Assembly: GCF_030931715.1 (NCBI RefSeq)
Contig: NZ_CP133261.1
Coordinates: 3,264,643-3,328,642 of the forward strand
Source: Tissierella sp. MB52-C2
Lineage (GTDB): Bacteria > Bacillota > Clostridia > Tissierellales > Tissierellaceae
Reading direction: 5' to 3'
DNA: 64,000 nucleotides
Shown here piece by piece: positions 35,874 to 45,961 of the stretch (position 1 is its first letter; each line of letters starts with the position of its first letter). The translations under genes and the position numbers were made by a program. The notes beneath the pieces were generated by a model. That model saw nothing but the letters and a program-made list of their open reading frames with translations, had not been told where the DNA came from and ran no database searches.

Positions 35874-36563
35874 TTATTCCTCCTCATTTTTCCTAAAGAT
35901 AACCACTCCTATGGAAGAAGATATAATAATTCCAAGGATTATATCCCAGCCTGAAGTAAATATCTTAGAATAAAATAATATTACATAAACTACTGCTGAT
36001 ATTATGGATAGGAATAAAATATTCTTTGATTTCTTTATTTCTGGAAAAAGTAATGCTGCAAACATTGCATATAATCCTATACTCAGACTAGACTGCAAAG
36101 AAGCAGGAAGTATTTCTCCCACTAAATACCCCGCAATTGTACCTAATGCCCACGAACTATAGGCTAATATATTTATTGTAAGCACAAATGGTAAGTCAAT
36201 CTTATCTTTATTAAAGGAAATTACTGAAAATGTTTCATCAGTAATTCCAAAGGCTACTATCGGTAGAAACTTTTTATTCATATCTTGAAATTCTACTGCC
36301 AATGATGCTGACATCATCATATGCCTAAGATTTAATAAGAAAGTTGCAAGTATTATGCTGCCTGCAGATACTCCTGCCCTTATAAGATCCAATGCCATAA
36401 ATTGACTAGCCCCTGCATATACCATTACAGATAAAAGGCTTGTATTTCTAAAAGTAACATCCGTATTTTTTGATAGTAGCCCAAAAGCCATAGCTATGGG
36501 AAAATACCCTATTACTATTGGTAGTACAGCTATAATTCCCTCCTTTATTCTATCTTTTGTCAT
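35874..36563 (-). CDS. azlC: AzlC-type branched-chain amino acid export protein
   Basis: 229 aa, about six membrane helices. It has IAMAFGLLSKNTDVTF and YAGASQFMALDLIRAG, then LNLRHMMMSASLA, the AzlC signature. AzlCD pairs form a two-component exporter of branched-chain amino acids. It precedes azlD with one base between them. No Lrp/AzlB regulator is adjacent. Confidence 0.9.
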   Translation of the reverse strand: MTKDRIKEGIIAVLPIVIGYFPIAMAFGLLSKNTDVTFRNTSLLSVMVYAGASQFMALDLIRAGVSAGSIILATFLLNLRHMMMSASLAVEFQDMNKKFLPIVAFGITDETFSVISFNKDKIDLPFVLTINILAYSSWALGTIAGYLVGEILPASLQSSLSIGLYAMFAALLFPEIKKSKNILFLSIISAVVYVILFYSKIFTSGWDIILGIIISSSIGVVIFRKNEEE

Positions 36564-36639
36564 ATTCCCATCTTCCTTTCTTACATTATCACAATAAAAA
36601 TTAATAATATTATATTAGTATTACTATGAAAACACAAGA

Positions 36640-36691
36640 AAAATAAGACAAGTTCACAATTTATACTTAGTATAAATTGTGAACTTGTCTT
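36640..36691 (-). terminator. terminator of the chemoreceptor gene
   Basis: A 21-bp perfect stem (36645-36665 with 36671-36691) with a 5-base loop lies ten bases after the receptor stop. The T-rich tail is on the minus strand. Confidence 0.85.
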
Positions 36692-36700
36692 TTGAGGTCA

Positions 36701-38692
36701 TTATATTGTAAAAATATTTAATCGTTCTTTTAGTTCTTGTGATAATCTTTTTAATTTTAATGCTGTTTCATTAAATTCTGTCATAGTTGCGTTTATTTCC
36801 TCTGCTGATGCAGATACCTCCTCCGTACTTGCTGAAGATTCTTCTGCTACTGCTGCTATACTTGACATTGTGTTTACTATATTATCTGTATCCTTGTTCG
36901 TATCTTCTATGGTGTGTTTTACATTCTCTATACCTTCCATTAAATTATTGATACTCTCTAATATTTTACTAAATATCTCTCTCGTATCTTCTACAGCTTC
37001 CCCTTGATCTTTAACTATTATTTGAGTATTATCCATAGAATGTACTGCCAGTTCAGATTTTTTCTTTATATCTTCTATTAGTTCTTGAATCTTTCCTGTG
37101 GCAGCACTTGATTGTTCTGCAAGTTTTCTTATTTCATCTGCTACTACAGCAAATCCTCTGCCGGCATCTCCTGCTCTTGCTGCCTCTATGGCTGCATTCA
37201 ATGCTAAAAGATTTGTCTGAGACGATATGCCATTTATGGCCTCAGTTATAATTCCTATTTCTCCAGTTGCTTGATTCATTTCATTTATGGCTTTAGACAT
37301 ATCTCCAGTAGATATATTTACTTCTCTAGTTCTCTCCGTTAATTTATTCATATATTTAAGCCCGTCCTGACTTAAGGCATTGGTTTCTAGAGATATTCTA
37401 TTCATATTATTTGCTAGTTCTTCTATATCTTGGATTTCTTCTGCCAATTTGTTTATGCCTATTACTCCTTCGTTAATATCTTCAGCCTGATTTATAGTTC
37501 CTTGAGCCAATTGATCGATTGTTATACTTATCTCGTCTATTGCTATGGAGGTTTCATTTGCACTGGCACTCATATTGTCCGATGTAGAAAGTATAATATC
37601 TGAAGAGTTATTTATATCTAAAACTAGGTTCTTAATAGTATCTACCATACTGTTAAATCCCTCTGCCAGAGTTTGGAATTCATCTCCAGTATTTACCTCT
37701 GCATGAACTAGCAGATCACCACTTGATACCCTTTCAAAAGCCTTTAAAATCTTATTTATATTATTATTTATCCCTTTAACTACAATTAAAGATAATACCA
37801 ATGAAACAACACCTATAATGACTACTATAATTTGAATTATTAATCTTAATTTATGGATGTGGTCTAATAGTTCCTTCTCATCTAAAGTAACTACTATTTT
37901 CCATGCCCTTTGGCTATCGGTTGTATGTCCTATATATTGTTTTTTTCCGTTAATTTCATATGTTTTAAAATCTTGTTCTGTATCTAATATATCGTTATAC
38001 CAAATCATCTCTTTAGCTGTTTCCTTACTTAACTCTTGAGAATCTTGATGAGCTACTGTTATACCTTTTGAGTCAATTATATGTAAATAACCATTTTCTC
38101 CAATCTTAATAGATGAAAACATATTGGTCAAGTCCTCTAAAGCTATATCTATTGCAAGTGCACCTACTATGTTGCCATTTTGTTCTACAGTTTTAGATAT
38201 AGTTATTATGTTTTTTCCTGTAAATGCGTCTATATATGGGTTAGAATAAGTTATATTTCCCTTATTTGCTACTGCATCCTTATACCAATCCCTTGCTGTG
38301 GGATCATAGTCAGGTGCTAATTCAGTTTTAGGATACAATATGGTCTGTTTATTTTCTAAACCTATATATGCTCCTAAAATAGCCTTATCACTTTTCTGTG
38401 CATATCCTAATCTTTCAAAGGCTTCATCTGTCAAATCATAATCAAAATACACATCCTTAAACATCTTATCTTCACTAAACATATTAATTAAAGACTCAAA
38501 CCTTCCAAAGGAAAAATCTATGGAGTTTTGAACTTCCTCTATATTTTGTAAAGACATGATCTTCAGTTTATCATATAAAGTATTAAAAGATATTTTATAT
38601 GATAATATTCCCAACAATACTAGTGGCACTACTGATACAAATAGAAGTAATACTGTCAACTCTGTCTTAATACTTTTCTTACCTTTCTTCAA
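36701..38692 (-). CDS. methyl-accepting chemotaxis protein with amino-acid-type dCache sensor
   Basis: 663 aa. TM1 (about 11-33), an extracytoplasmic dCache domain, TM2 (about 283-305), HAMP, and a cytoplasmic signalling domain with the hairpin [15 protein letters not shown] and the tip [19 protein letters not shown]. The dCache domain holds Y129, R134, W136, Y137 and D182, with D155 between. That spacing matches the published dCache_1AA amino-acid-binding motif, so an amino acid is the predicted ligand. The start codon is TTG behind a GGGGGGAGAGG site. It is monocistronic with its own terminator. Confidence 0.9.
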   Translation of the reverse strand: MKKGKKSIKTELTVLLLFVSVVPLVLLGILSYKISFNTLYDKLKIMSLQNIEEVQNSIDFSFGRFESLINMFSEDKMFKDVYFDYDLTDEAFERLGYAQKSDKAILGAYIGLENKQTILYPKTELAPDYDPTARDWYKDAVANKGNITYSNPYIDAFTGKNIITISKTVEQNGNIVGALAIDIALEDLTNMFSSIKIGENGYLHIIDSKGITVAHQDSQELSKETAKEMIWYNDILDTEQDFKTYEINGKKQYIGHTTDSQRAWKIVVTLDEKELLDHIHKLRLIIQIIVVIIGVVSLVLSLIVVKGINNNINKILKAFERVSSGDLLVHAEVNTGDEFQTLAEGFNSMVDTIKNLVLDINNSSDIILSTSDNMSASANETSIAIDEISITIDQLAQGTINQAEDINEGVIGINKLAEEIQDIEELANNMNRISLETNALSQDGLKYMNKLTERTREVNISTGDMSKAINEMNQATGEIGIITEAINGISSQTNLLALNAAIEAARAGDAGRGFAVVADEIRKLAEQSSAATGKIQELIEDIKKKSELAVHSMDNTQIIVKDQGEAVEDTREIFSKILESINNLMEGIENVKHTIEDTNKDTDNIVNTMSSIAAVAEESSASTEEVSASAEEINATMTEFNETALKLKRLSQELKERLNIFTI

Positions 38693-38930
38693 TTCCTCTC
38701 CCCCCTAATATTCTTGTTATTATAAATAATTTATTGATAATATTATATCATATATTAGTTTATTTTATAGCTTTATATATACCTATAGATTTTTTTATGC
38801 TTATACCCATTAAAGCGATAAATAAAAGGGGGTCTAAAAAATATTTCAAAGAAAACTTTTTGAAACTCTTTGATCCCATAACAAGTTCTTGATATTAAAG
38901 TATTGAAAGCAGAACTTCTCTATTAGCTAT

Positions 38931-38966
38931 AAAAAAAGAACTAATTTTTCAAATTAGTTCTTTTTA
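38931..38966 (-). terminator. terminator of the double-cubane reductase pair
   Basis: AAAAGAACTAATTT and AAATTAGTTCTTTT form a perfect 14-bp stem with a T-run on the minus strand, just after the activator stop codon. Confidence 0.85.
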
Positions 38967-38969
38967 TAA

Positions 38970-39725
38970 CTAAATATTCTTAGCTAGCAAAGCTGCTCCA
39001 ATGGAACCTGCATATCTTGCTAAATCATTTGTCTTCACTTCATTCTGTAATTTTTCTGAGAGAAGAGTAACAAAAGGTTTTACTTCACATAGTCCACCTG
39101 TTAAAAATATTGTATCTGTAGCCCCATGTTTATGAAGTAAAGCATATACCCTTCCTGTAATAGAGTTTACTATTCCTCTTGCTATACTTTCCCTTTTTGT
39201 CCCAGAGCCTATAAGGCTTATGACTTCAGACTCTGCAAATACTGTACACATACTGGTTATATTTACATCCTCTCCTAAAAGAGCCATTTCACCCAATTCA
39301 TCTATACTTACACCTAAAGTATTTGCCATTAGCTCTAGAAATCGACCTGTGCCCGCTGCACATTTATCGTTCATGGTGAAATTAGACACTTTTCCATTTT
39401 CTAATGTAATTATTTTTGTATCCTGTCCGCCTATGTCTATTACAGTACAATCTGCTCCTAATAGATAATGAGTCCCTCTACCATGACAAGTTATTTCTGT
39501 TATGGTTTTATCTGCATAAGGTACAGATATTCTTCCGTATCCAGTTGCCACAACTTTTGAATCTTCTATTTTTATATTTTGCTTCTCTAGTCTTTCCTTT
39601 ATTGTTTTCGAAGTTTCCACACTGCTCCATCCCGTAGGCATGGTGAAATTTTCTATTAGTTTATCATCACTAAACACCGAAACCTTTGCAGCTGTGGAGC
39701 CTATGTCTATTCCTATATAATGCAT
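38970..39725 (-). CDS. ATP-dependent activator/reductase of a double-cubane-cluster protein (BcrA/HgdC type)
   Basis: 251 aa, ASKHA ATPase fold: IGIDIGSTAAKV (phosphate 1), VIDIGGQDTKI (phosphate 2), TGGLCEVKPF (adenosine). The two cysteines that bridge the dimer [4Fe-4S] cluster are in NDKCAAGTGRFLE and SMCTVFAESE. It hydrolyses ATP to push electrons onto its partner. It starts 12 bp after the partner gene at 39738; ATG was chosen over an upstream ATG because the spacing from AAGG is better. Together they form the DCCP-R/DCCP pair known from Carboxydothermus. Confidence 0.92.
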   Translation of the reverse strand: MHYIGIDIGSTAAKVSVFSDDKLIENFTMPTGWSSVETSKTIKERLEKQNIKIEDSKVVATGYGRISVPYADKTITEITCHGRGTHYLLGADCTVIDIGGQDTKIITLENGKVSNFTMNDKCAAGTGRFLELMANTLGVSIDELGEMALLGEDVNITSMCTVFAESEVISLIGSGTKRESIARGIVNSITGRVYALLHKHGATDTIFLTGGLCEVKPFVTLLSEKLQNEVKTNDLARYAGSIGAALLAKNI

Positions 39726-39737
39726 TTTAATCATCCT

Positions 39738-40901
39738 TTAATTTGCCATCACTGGTTTTTCTATTGTTTCTAAGAAAGCTTCAACTCTTACTTTTACTTG
39801 TCCTGTATCTGAATCTGAGTAGTCAGTCTCTATTTGAATAAATGGAAGATTTAATTCCTCTTGAACAAATTTCTTAACTGTAAAGGATTCGATATTATAT
39901 GTGTGACATGCTTGCCAAGTCAAATCTACTACTCCATCTACATCATATTCCTTAGCTAATCTTCCTATTAATTCTAATCTTCCATTATTATTGGTCATAC
40001 ATGAACAAGGAGTAGAAAGATATTTTTCTGCTAAAGCAGTTATAGGATCTTTATTTTCATCTACCATAACATCTAATCCCTTATATCCAGTACAATTTTC
40101 TAAAGCTACTACAGATGCACCGGCTTCTTCTAATGCCTTTAGTACCTTCTCTGAACCAGATCCAATTGGACATCCTGTAAGTAGTATTCTAGGTGCCTTT
40201 TCATCAAAGGCATAGATTCCTTTTTCCATTCTTTCTTCTACTTCGTCTATAAGTCTTTCAATTAAATTAATTCCTGCTTCTTTATCTACATTGAAGCCTT
40301 TTAGCCATTGAGCCAACATCATGTCCATTCCTGATAAGGGTGCAGGCTTATGAGCATTTAATTTATGTAGTCTCTTCATCGCATCTCTTTCTCTATTCAT
40401 CAATTTAATTGCATCTCTCAATTTGTCATCTGTTATTTCTACTCCAAGCTTTTCTTCTAGGAAGTTTTTAAACTTAACCATTTCTTTTTTCCATAATTCC
40501 AAGGAATCTTCATCATCAGCTGTTTGAGGTAGGTTCATTATATGCATAGGTTTTATTTTACCCATTAGTTCATACATCTTTTTCTTTCCATCGCAAGTAG
40601 TTTCAGCTAATAGGATATCTGAGAAATAGAAGTATGGACATTTATCTGTAATTGCAAAGCCATAACTTGATTTAATTAGTGGACATAAGTTTCTTGGCAG
40701 CTCTTTCTCTGCATCTTCTATAGGTCCTTGAGTTGTCCCACATAATGTTACGGAAATGGCATCTGCCGCCAATGCTATCTCTGAGGGTGAAAATACACAA
40801 TACATTCCTACTACTTTTTTTCCTGCTTCATGGGCCTCTTTGATTTTGACTGAATTTACACCTCTTAAAGCTTCCACTTCTTCCATTATCAATGGTCTCA
40901 T
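39738..40901 (-). CDS. double-cubane-cluster anaerobic reductase (2-hydroxyacyl-CoA dehydratase family)
   Basis: 387 aa, single-subunit member of the HgdB/HgdC family. Cysteines at about 35, 73, 88, 103, 244, 270, 299, 301 and 332 include those expected to hold the [Fe8S9] double cubane. The single-gene form with one activator matches DCCP, which in Carboxydothermus reduces small molecules such as acetylene or hydrazine. The physiological substrate is unknown. It is cotranscribed with its activator and next to a NifU-type scaffold. No acyl-CoA transferase or dehydratase beta subunit is nearby, arguing against hydroxyacyl-CoA dehydration. Confidence 0.88.
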   Translation of the reverse strand: MRPLIMEEVEALRGVNSVKIKEAHEAGKKVVGMYCVFSPSEIALAADAISVTLCGTTQGPIEDAEKELPRNLCPLIKSSYGFAITDKCPYFYFSDILLAETTCDGKKKMYELMGKIKPMHIMNLPQTADDEDSLELWKKEMVKFKNFLEEKLGVEITDDKLRDAIKLMNRERDAMKRLHKLNAHKPAPLSGMDMMLAQWLKGFNVDKEAGINLIERLIDEVEERMEKGIYAFDEKAPRILLTGCPIGSGSEKVLKALEEAGASVVALENCTGYKGLDVMVDENKDPITALAEKYLSTPCSCMTNNNGRLELIGRLAKEYDVDGVVDLTWQACHTYNIESFTVKKFVQEELNLPFIQIETDYSDSDTGQVKVRVEAFLETIEKPVMAN

Positions 40902-40950
40902 ATTATCGCTCCTTTTTAAGAATTAAGTACACATAAAATATTACCATGTA

Positions 40951-40994
40951 AAAAAACCATGTACCAATTGTTTTTATCAATAGGTACATGGTTT
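40951..40994 (-). terminator. terminator of the NifU-like gene
   Basis: AAACCATGTACC and GGTACATGGTTT (12-bp perfect stem) sit 15 bases after the NifU-like stop codon, with seven T residues on the minus strand. Confidence 0.85.
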
Positions 40995-41008
40995 CATATA
41001 GATATTTT

Positions 41009-41392
41009 TTATAAGGATCTATTTTTTTCTAAATAGTCATTTATGGCAGCCCTTAATCCTTTTACTCCAAGAACTGAACAGTGAATTTTACTTTGAGGAA
41101 GTCCATCCAAAGCATCTATCAGCTGTTTTTCTGTTATACTTAAAGCCTCTTCAATGGTTTTGTTCTTTGCCATTTCAGTTATCATACTGCTTGTAGCTAT
41201 AGATGCAGTACATCCAAATACTAAAAAACTAATATCTGTTATTACATCATCCTTTACCTTAATGTAAATAGTTAATGAATCACCACATTTTAAGTCTCCA
41301 TATGTTCCCTCACCATCAGGATCTTTCATACTTCCAACATTTCTAGGGCTCATAAAATGTTCTATTACCTTCATTGAGTATTCTGAATACAT
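41009..41392 (-). CDS. NifU-N / IscU-type iron-sulfur cluster scaffold
   Basis: 127 aa. It has the scaffold cysteines Cys36 (LKCGDSL), Cys61 (FGCTASIATSS) and Cys105 (IHCSVLG), with the nearby Asp38 that tunes cluster release. It assembles [2Fe-2S] or [4Fe-4S] clusters for transfer to client proteins. No cysteine desulfurase (IscS/NifS) gene is beside it. It is transcribed in the same direction as the double-cubane pair but is separated from it by its own terminator. Supply of clusters to that reductase is a natural guess from position. Confidence 0.9.
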   Translation of the reverse strand: MYSEYSMKVIEHFMSPRNVGSMKDPDGEGTYGDLKCGDSLTIYIKVKDDVITDISFLVFGCTASIATSSMITEMAKNKTIEEALSITEKQLIDALDGLPQSKIHCSVLGVKGLRAAINDYLEKNRSL

Positions 41393-41473
41393 TTAATCAC
41401 TTCCTGTTATAGTATACTATATGTTTATTTTAACATAAATTTATATTCTCGTATAAGCATTTCTGTTTCCACT

Positions 41474-43333
41474 TTATACATAAATATCTGAGAATTCAAC
41501 TTGTATTCTTTCTGTGTTAATTGGAATATTACTGTCTTCCATATCATAGAACTCATCAATTAGCTTATCTGGTAATCCTACTATAAATTCTGTTCCCTGT
41601 CCTAATTTACTTTTCACTGATATAGAACCTTCATGTAATTCTACTAATGCCTTAACTAAATGTAATCCAACCCCTGAACCCTCTGCCCTTTTCTTTAATG
41701 GAGAATCCACTTGAGAAAACCTTTCGAATATAATATCAAGCTTATCCTCTGGTATTCCCATACCATTGTCCTTTACAGAAATTATAACTAATCCTTCTGT
41801 ATTGTTTATATTGACTTCAATTTGTCCGCCGACCTCTGTAAACTTAATTGCATTTGATAGTAGATTTAATATGATTCTTTCCATCATATCTGAATCAAAG
41901 GCAATTATTTTTTCTTCCATATCTGTATCAAATATGATATTAATATTTTTCAATTTAGTATATTCAACAATAGACATGGTGATGTCTTCAACTACTTTGA
42001 CTATGTCGTTATTCATAGGTCTGAAGTTAAAGTGATTTGTCTCCAATTTATTTATATCAATAATATTATTAATCAATCTAAGCAGTCGGTAACTATTTTG
42101 TTTCTGCATATAAATATATTTATTAAAATAATGTATAAATTCCTCATCCTCTACATCACAATTCTCCAACAATTGAACACAGCCTAATATTATATTTAAT
42201 GGAGTCTTTAATTCATGAGACATAGTCGCTAAAAATTGAGACTTTAAATTATTATACTCCTCTACTTCTTTTACCTTTCCATCAACAGCTTCTATCATGC
42301 TATCAAAAGCCTGTCCTACATCCCCTAAATAATCATCGTTGTGGATTTCTGTCCGTACATTTAAATCGCCCTTTGTAACCTTATTTGCAGTATCTTTTAG
42401 TTTATCAATAGATTTAATAAATCCTTCCGAGACTAAAACAGCTGTAATAAATGATAAAAAGTAGAAAAAAATAAGGATAAGTATGTCTTTTGTAAATGTC
42501 TGTCTATTATCTATTAGTAATTCTTCTATAGACGTTATCGCAAAGGTTGACCATCCTATTTCTTCTATTGGGTATTTTATTTCCATTTTTTCTTTTTCAT
42601 CAAATTGAGAATATCTTGAATTAGTTCTAACAATTTGTCCCTTTAATGCCATTATATCAGGTGAATCTAGGACTGTTTTTCTTTCCTCCATTGACATCTG
42701 CTTAATGATAGAACAATATACATAGGTTCCTTTTTTGTCTATTATTCCATATGTACTTTTTCCACTTATTCCACCTAGTGGGATCATTTCTTCTATATCA
42801 TCAGCTCTTAAGGCATTTATAACTATTCCCTTTAATTCTCCGCCAACCCTTATTCCTCTAGCTATAGGGACTATTAATTCTCCATTTATAGAGCTATATT
42901 GTAAATCCCCTATAACTTTTTCCTTCCCTGATAAAATTTCATTATAGTATGTAGTATCTCTTATGTCTATTCCCAAATTATTATTATAAAGTCCTGAGGT
43001 TATGGTTCCATCCTTAGTTGCCCAATAATATTTCATATTAAGAGGATTATTATTTGAATTAATGCTATTGAAATATTCTCTTATATTGTCATTATTCCAA
43101 TCATCATGTGCAGTTATGGAATTACCAATTGTATACTGATTGTCCCATATTCTTTCTAAAAAGTTCACAAATACACTACTGATCATTGCTGCTATATCTT
43201 GATTTTCTCGCACTTCCGTTTCAATACTTAGCTCCAGTTGACTTTTTATATCTACAAACTTCAGTATTGATAATGGGATCAATGTTACAAAGATTATGTA
43301 AATCATTTTCAGCCGTATATTTTTACTTTTCAA
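41474..43333 (-). CDS. orphan membrane sensor histidine kinase
   Basis: 619 aa. TM1 (about 9-25), an extracytoplasmic Cache-like sensor (about 30-275), TM2 (about 285-305), HAMP, HisKA with the phosphoacceptor SHELKTPLN, and HATPase_c (NLLSNAIKFTE, DNGMGIP, GSGVGLHLVK). The start is TTG behind GGGAGGG. No response regulator gene is adjacent, so the partner lies outside the window. The ligand is unknown. Confidence 0.88.
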   Translation of the reverse strand: MKSKNIRLKMIYIIFVTLIPLSILKFVDIKSQLELSIETEVRENQDIAAMISSVFVNFLERIWDNQYTIGNSITAHDDWNNDNIREYFNSINSNNNPLNMKYYWATKDGTITSGLYNNNLGIDIRDTTYYNEILSGKEKVIGDLQYSSINGELIVPIARGIRVGGELKGIVINALRADDIEEMIPLGGISGKSTYGIIDKKGTYVYCSIIKQMSMEERKTVLDSPDIMALKGQIVRTNSRYSQFDEKEKMEIKYPIEEIGWSTFAITSIEELLIDNRQTFTKDILILIFFYFLSFITAVLVSEGFIKSIDKLKDTANKVTKGDLNVRTEIHNDDYLGDVGQAFDSMIEAVDGKVKEVEEYNNLKSQFLATMSHELKTPLNIILGCVQLLENCDVEDEEFIHYFNKYIYMQKQNSYRLLRLINNIIDINKLETNHFNFRPMNNDIVKVVEDITMSIVEYTKLKNINIIFDTDMEEKIIAFDSDMMERIILNLLSNAIKFTEVGGQIEVNINNTEGLVIISVKDNGMGIPEDKLDIIFERFSQVDSPLKKRAEGSGVGLHLVKALVELHEGSISVKSKLGQGTEFIVGLPDKLIDEFYDMEDSNIPINTERIQVEFSDIYV

Positions 43334-43447
43334 ATTCTACCCTCCCCACTGTTTCTGACATTAAAATTGGATTTTGAGGAATCTTTATTATGACATCATT
43401 GTAACATTATTTACATTCTTTTACAACGAATTAATGTACTAGTTCAA

Positions 43448-43493
43448 TAAAAAAATCAGGAAATTGCGATTAAATCACAATTTCCCGATTTTT
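43448..43493 (-). terminator. terminator of the copper-amine-oxidase-N-like gene
   Basis: AAAAATC-GGAAATTG and CAATTTCC-GATTTTT arms around a loop, followed by seven T residues on the minus strand, 15 bases after the stop codon. Confidence 0.8.
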
Positions 43494-43507
43494 AAGGAGG
43501 TCTTATA

Positions 43508-44536
43508 TTATAGACCTATATTGATTATGCCCTCTTTTGTTATTTCTACTCCTACTTTTAATACTTCCTCTAAGAAATTAAAAGGAACATAGGTAGCCGA
43601 ACCCTTGATTTCTGGTGCCACGCCTAGTTTAACTATCATTTTTGCAAAGTTATAGTTATCTTCACCAATAACTATAGATGTCCATTGAGCACCTTTCGTT
43701 AATTCTACACTTCTTGCTTCATTACTCCATTTTATTTGATATTCTAATGCCTCAGCTATTTGTCTAAGGGGTATCATCTTTATACCTTCATCATTAGTGT
43801 AGATTGGAGAAAGTAATTTAACTTCTTTTCCATCTATGATTATCTTGTCTAAAGCTGTAATTTCTACTTCTTCTACATTTCCTACTTCTTTTTTATCTCC
43901 AATTACAACTATTTTTTCTGGTGTTGTCTGTGCTGGGATACTTTTTGTTGATATAGTATAGAAAACTACTAGATCTTTGTTTTTAATATTTTCTTTTTCT
44001 ACCTTTTCACCATCTTTATTTACTATAACTGTATCTTCACTAATATTTAATTTTAAGTCATTTTCTCCACTTACTAATTCATCATTAAATCCAGATACTT
44101 TAATAAATGATGGTTCTTCGCTTCCTTTCACAACTATTACACCTGGTGTAAGTTGTCCTGGTAAGCTCATTGCCATTGGAGTGTTTTTACCATAATATGC
44201 AGTAATAATAGCTCCTTCTTTTAATTCCTCTTTATCAATAAAATCCTTAGTTTCATCATTTAATAAAATTACATCTTCGCTAATATGGAATATTAATCCA
44301 TATTCATCTCCTTCTTCTTTTACGTGTATAGAAAGATTTTCTCCATTTTTTCTTATTTCAGCAACTTTTCCTTCATAGTTCATATAATCTTGAACCTCTG
44401 CTTTTTCTATATTAGTAACCTCTGTAGAAACAGGTACCACATTTGAGTCTGCATTCATATTTGCCCTAGCTACCGCTGGACTTAGAGTCATATATGTTGC
44501 CAATGATATTGCTATATATTTTGTAGTTCTTTTCAT
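43508..44536 (-). CDS. secreted protein with copper amine oxidase N-terminal-like (stalk) domain
   Basis: 342 aa. The signal peptide (KRTTKYIAISLATYMTLSPAVARA) ends near residue 25. A middle region of repeated beta-rich modules (two copies of an NISEDTV/HISEDVI-like pattern at about 70-115 and 160-205) precedes a C-terminal stalk domain (IIIDGKEVKLLSPIY...MIPLRQIAEALEYQIKW). Such domains are common on clostridial cell-surface proteins and usually bind wall or metal, not copper catalysis. ATG was chosen by AAGGAG eleven bases upstream. It is monocistronic. Confidence 0.8.
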   Translation of the reverse strand: MKRTTKYIAISLATYMTLSPAVARANMNADSNVVPVSTEVTNIEKAEVQDYMNYEGKVAEIRKNGENLSIHVKEEGDEYGLIFHISEDVILLNDETKDFIDKEELKEGAIITAYYGKNTPMAMSLPGQLTPGVIVVKGSEEPSFIKVSGFNDELVSGENDLKLNISEDTVIVNKDGEKVEKENIKNKDLVVFYTISTKSIPAQTTPEKIVVIGDKKEVGNVEEVEITALDKIIIDGKEVKLLSPIYTNDEGIKMIPLRQIAEALEYQIKWSNEARSVELTKGAQWTSIVIGEDNYNFAKMIVKLGVAPEIKGSATYVPFNFLEEVLKVGVEITKEGIINIGL

Positions 44537-44619
44537 TTTTAAAATCACTCCTTATCTTTATTATAGTATATCAATGATTTGTAATAAAATGGTTACATAT
44601 ATATTACATTATGATTACA

Positions 44620-45105
44620 CTAGTTATTATTCCTATTATCATGGAATACTTGGTCTAATACTATAACTAAGGATAATATAAAGGCATGATTTTCTTCATC
44701 TGCTATATCTATAGAATAAGTGTCTGAAAAACTAAGGAACTTCTTACTTATCCAAGCAACAGGTCTTCCATTTTTGATTATATTAAAATTATAGGCAAAA
44801 ACATCTCCATCTATGGTAAAGTCTCCATAGGAACTATCTATTGTAAACTTAGGTTTGAAAAAGGTAAACTCCTTCTGGATCCTTGCTACAACCTTATTGC
44901 CTTCATAGATAATATACTCTGGTAAAAATCTAAATATCTTCTGTTCAATATATAGTAAATTCCTTCCATTCATATCATATAAATTTAATTTATTACCTAT
45001 GGAAAATACTTTTCCTACTACTTCATAATAGGGTCTATTGTTTTCATCGTTTATAGTGAAGCTATCTGAAAAGGAAAATATCCTTTCCCTAATTAAATAT
45101 CTCAT
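44620..45105 (-). CDS. LURP-one-related (LOR/YxjI) family protein
   Basis: 161 aa with the tubby-like beta pattern of this family: MRYLIRERIFSFSDSFTI, then FSIGNKLNLYD and FTFFKPKFTIDSSYG. Homologues occur in Firmicutes and plants; the function is unknown, possibly membrane-associated scaffolding. The start at the ATG follows GAGGTGG. It is monocistronic and divergent from rluA. Confidence 0.85.
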   Translation of the reverse strand: MRYLIRERIFSFSDSFTINDENNRPYYEVVGKVFSIGNKLNLYDMNGRNLLYIEQKIFRFLPEYIIYEGNKVVARIQKEFTFFKPKFTIDSSYGDFTIDGDVFAYNFNIIKNGRPVAWISKKFLSFSDTYSIDIADEENHAFILSLVIVLDQVFHDNRNNN

Positions 45106-45233
45106 AAAATCCACCTCTATATATTATTTTCTTTCCTTTATTTTTTACTATACTATAATATAATATTATTATAACTAAACTTTTTATGTAGAAAAATGGT
45201 AAAATATATGAAAATAAATTTATGGAGGAAAAT

Positions 45234-45902
45234 ATGGATATTAAAATTATTTTTGAAGATAAAGATATACTAGTAGTGGAAAAACCGCCGAAACTTCCTT
45301 GTCAAAGTGATAAAACCTCTGATGAAGATCTAATGAGTATATTAAACAGACCTTATCTTGGACTGATACATAGATTAGATAGGCCTGTTGGTGGAGTTAT
45401 GGTCTATGCAAAAACTAAAGAATCTAATTCCTTTCTTTCAAGAGAAGTTTCAGCTAGAAGACTTTATAAGGAATATCTTACAATAGTATGTGGAAGCCCT
45501 TCAGAAACTGAAGGAGAATTAAGGAATTATTTAAAAAAGCTTCGTACTATAAATATGAGCAAAGTTGTTGATGAAGGCACCCATGGCTCTAAAGAAGCTA
45601 TCCTTCAATATAAGGTACTGGATACGATAGATACCGAAAAATATGGAACATTAACATTGCTAAAAATTATATTAAAAACTGGTCGTCATCATCAAATAAG
45701 AGTTCAATTATCTCACGCTGGTTTACCAATATGGGGAGATAATAAATACAATAAGACCTTTGTAAAGAAAAAGGAATGGACCCAGATTTCTCTTTGGTCT
45801 TATAAAATAGGATTTAACCATCCTAAAAGTAAGGAATATGTAGAATTTACTTCTTTGCCTTATGAGGAATTACCTTGGGAAGAATTTAATATTAGTGACT
45901 AA
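45234..45902 (+). CDS. RluA-family RNA pseudouridine synthase
   Basis: 222 aa, a complete RluA fold without an S4 domain. The catalytic Asp is in LIHRLDRPVGGVMVYAK. The later TGRHHQIRVQLSHAGLPIWGD block is also conserved. It isomerises specific uridines in tRNA or rRNA; the site cannot be told from sequence. The ATG at 45234 sits after GGAGG, and an ATG four codons earlier overlaps that site. Confidence 0.93.
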   Translation: MDIKIIFEDKDILVVEKPPKLPCQSDKTSDEDLMSILNRPYLGLIHRLDRPVGGVMVYAKTKESNSFLSREVSARRLYKEYLTIVCGSPSETEGELRNYLKKLRTINMSKVVDEGTHGSKEAILQYKVLDTIDTEKYGTLTLLKIILKTGRHHQIRVQLSHAGLPIWGDNKYNKTFVKKKEWTQISLWSYKIGFNHPKSKEYVEFTSLPYEELPWEEFNISD

Positions 45903-45950
45903 AAAACATCTCAAAAATTATTATTTGAAATAATTTTTGAGATGTTTTTA
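45901..45950. terminator. bidirectional hairpin terminator
   Basis: A 21-bp near-perfect stem (AAAAACATCTCAAAAATTATT with its complement) with A and T runs on both sides, between the convergent rluA and DUF5714 genes. Confidence 0.9.
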
Positions 45951-45961
45951 GTGATAAGAAC

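Noticed and set aside
39738-40901. 2-hydroxyglutaryl-CoA dehydratase subunit
   Set aside because: There is only one HgdB-type gene, with no second subunit and no CoA-transferase or acyl-CoA dehydrogenase nearby. The single-gene DCCP type fits better.
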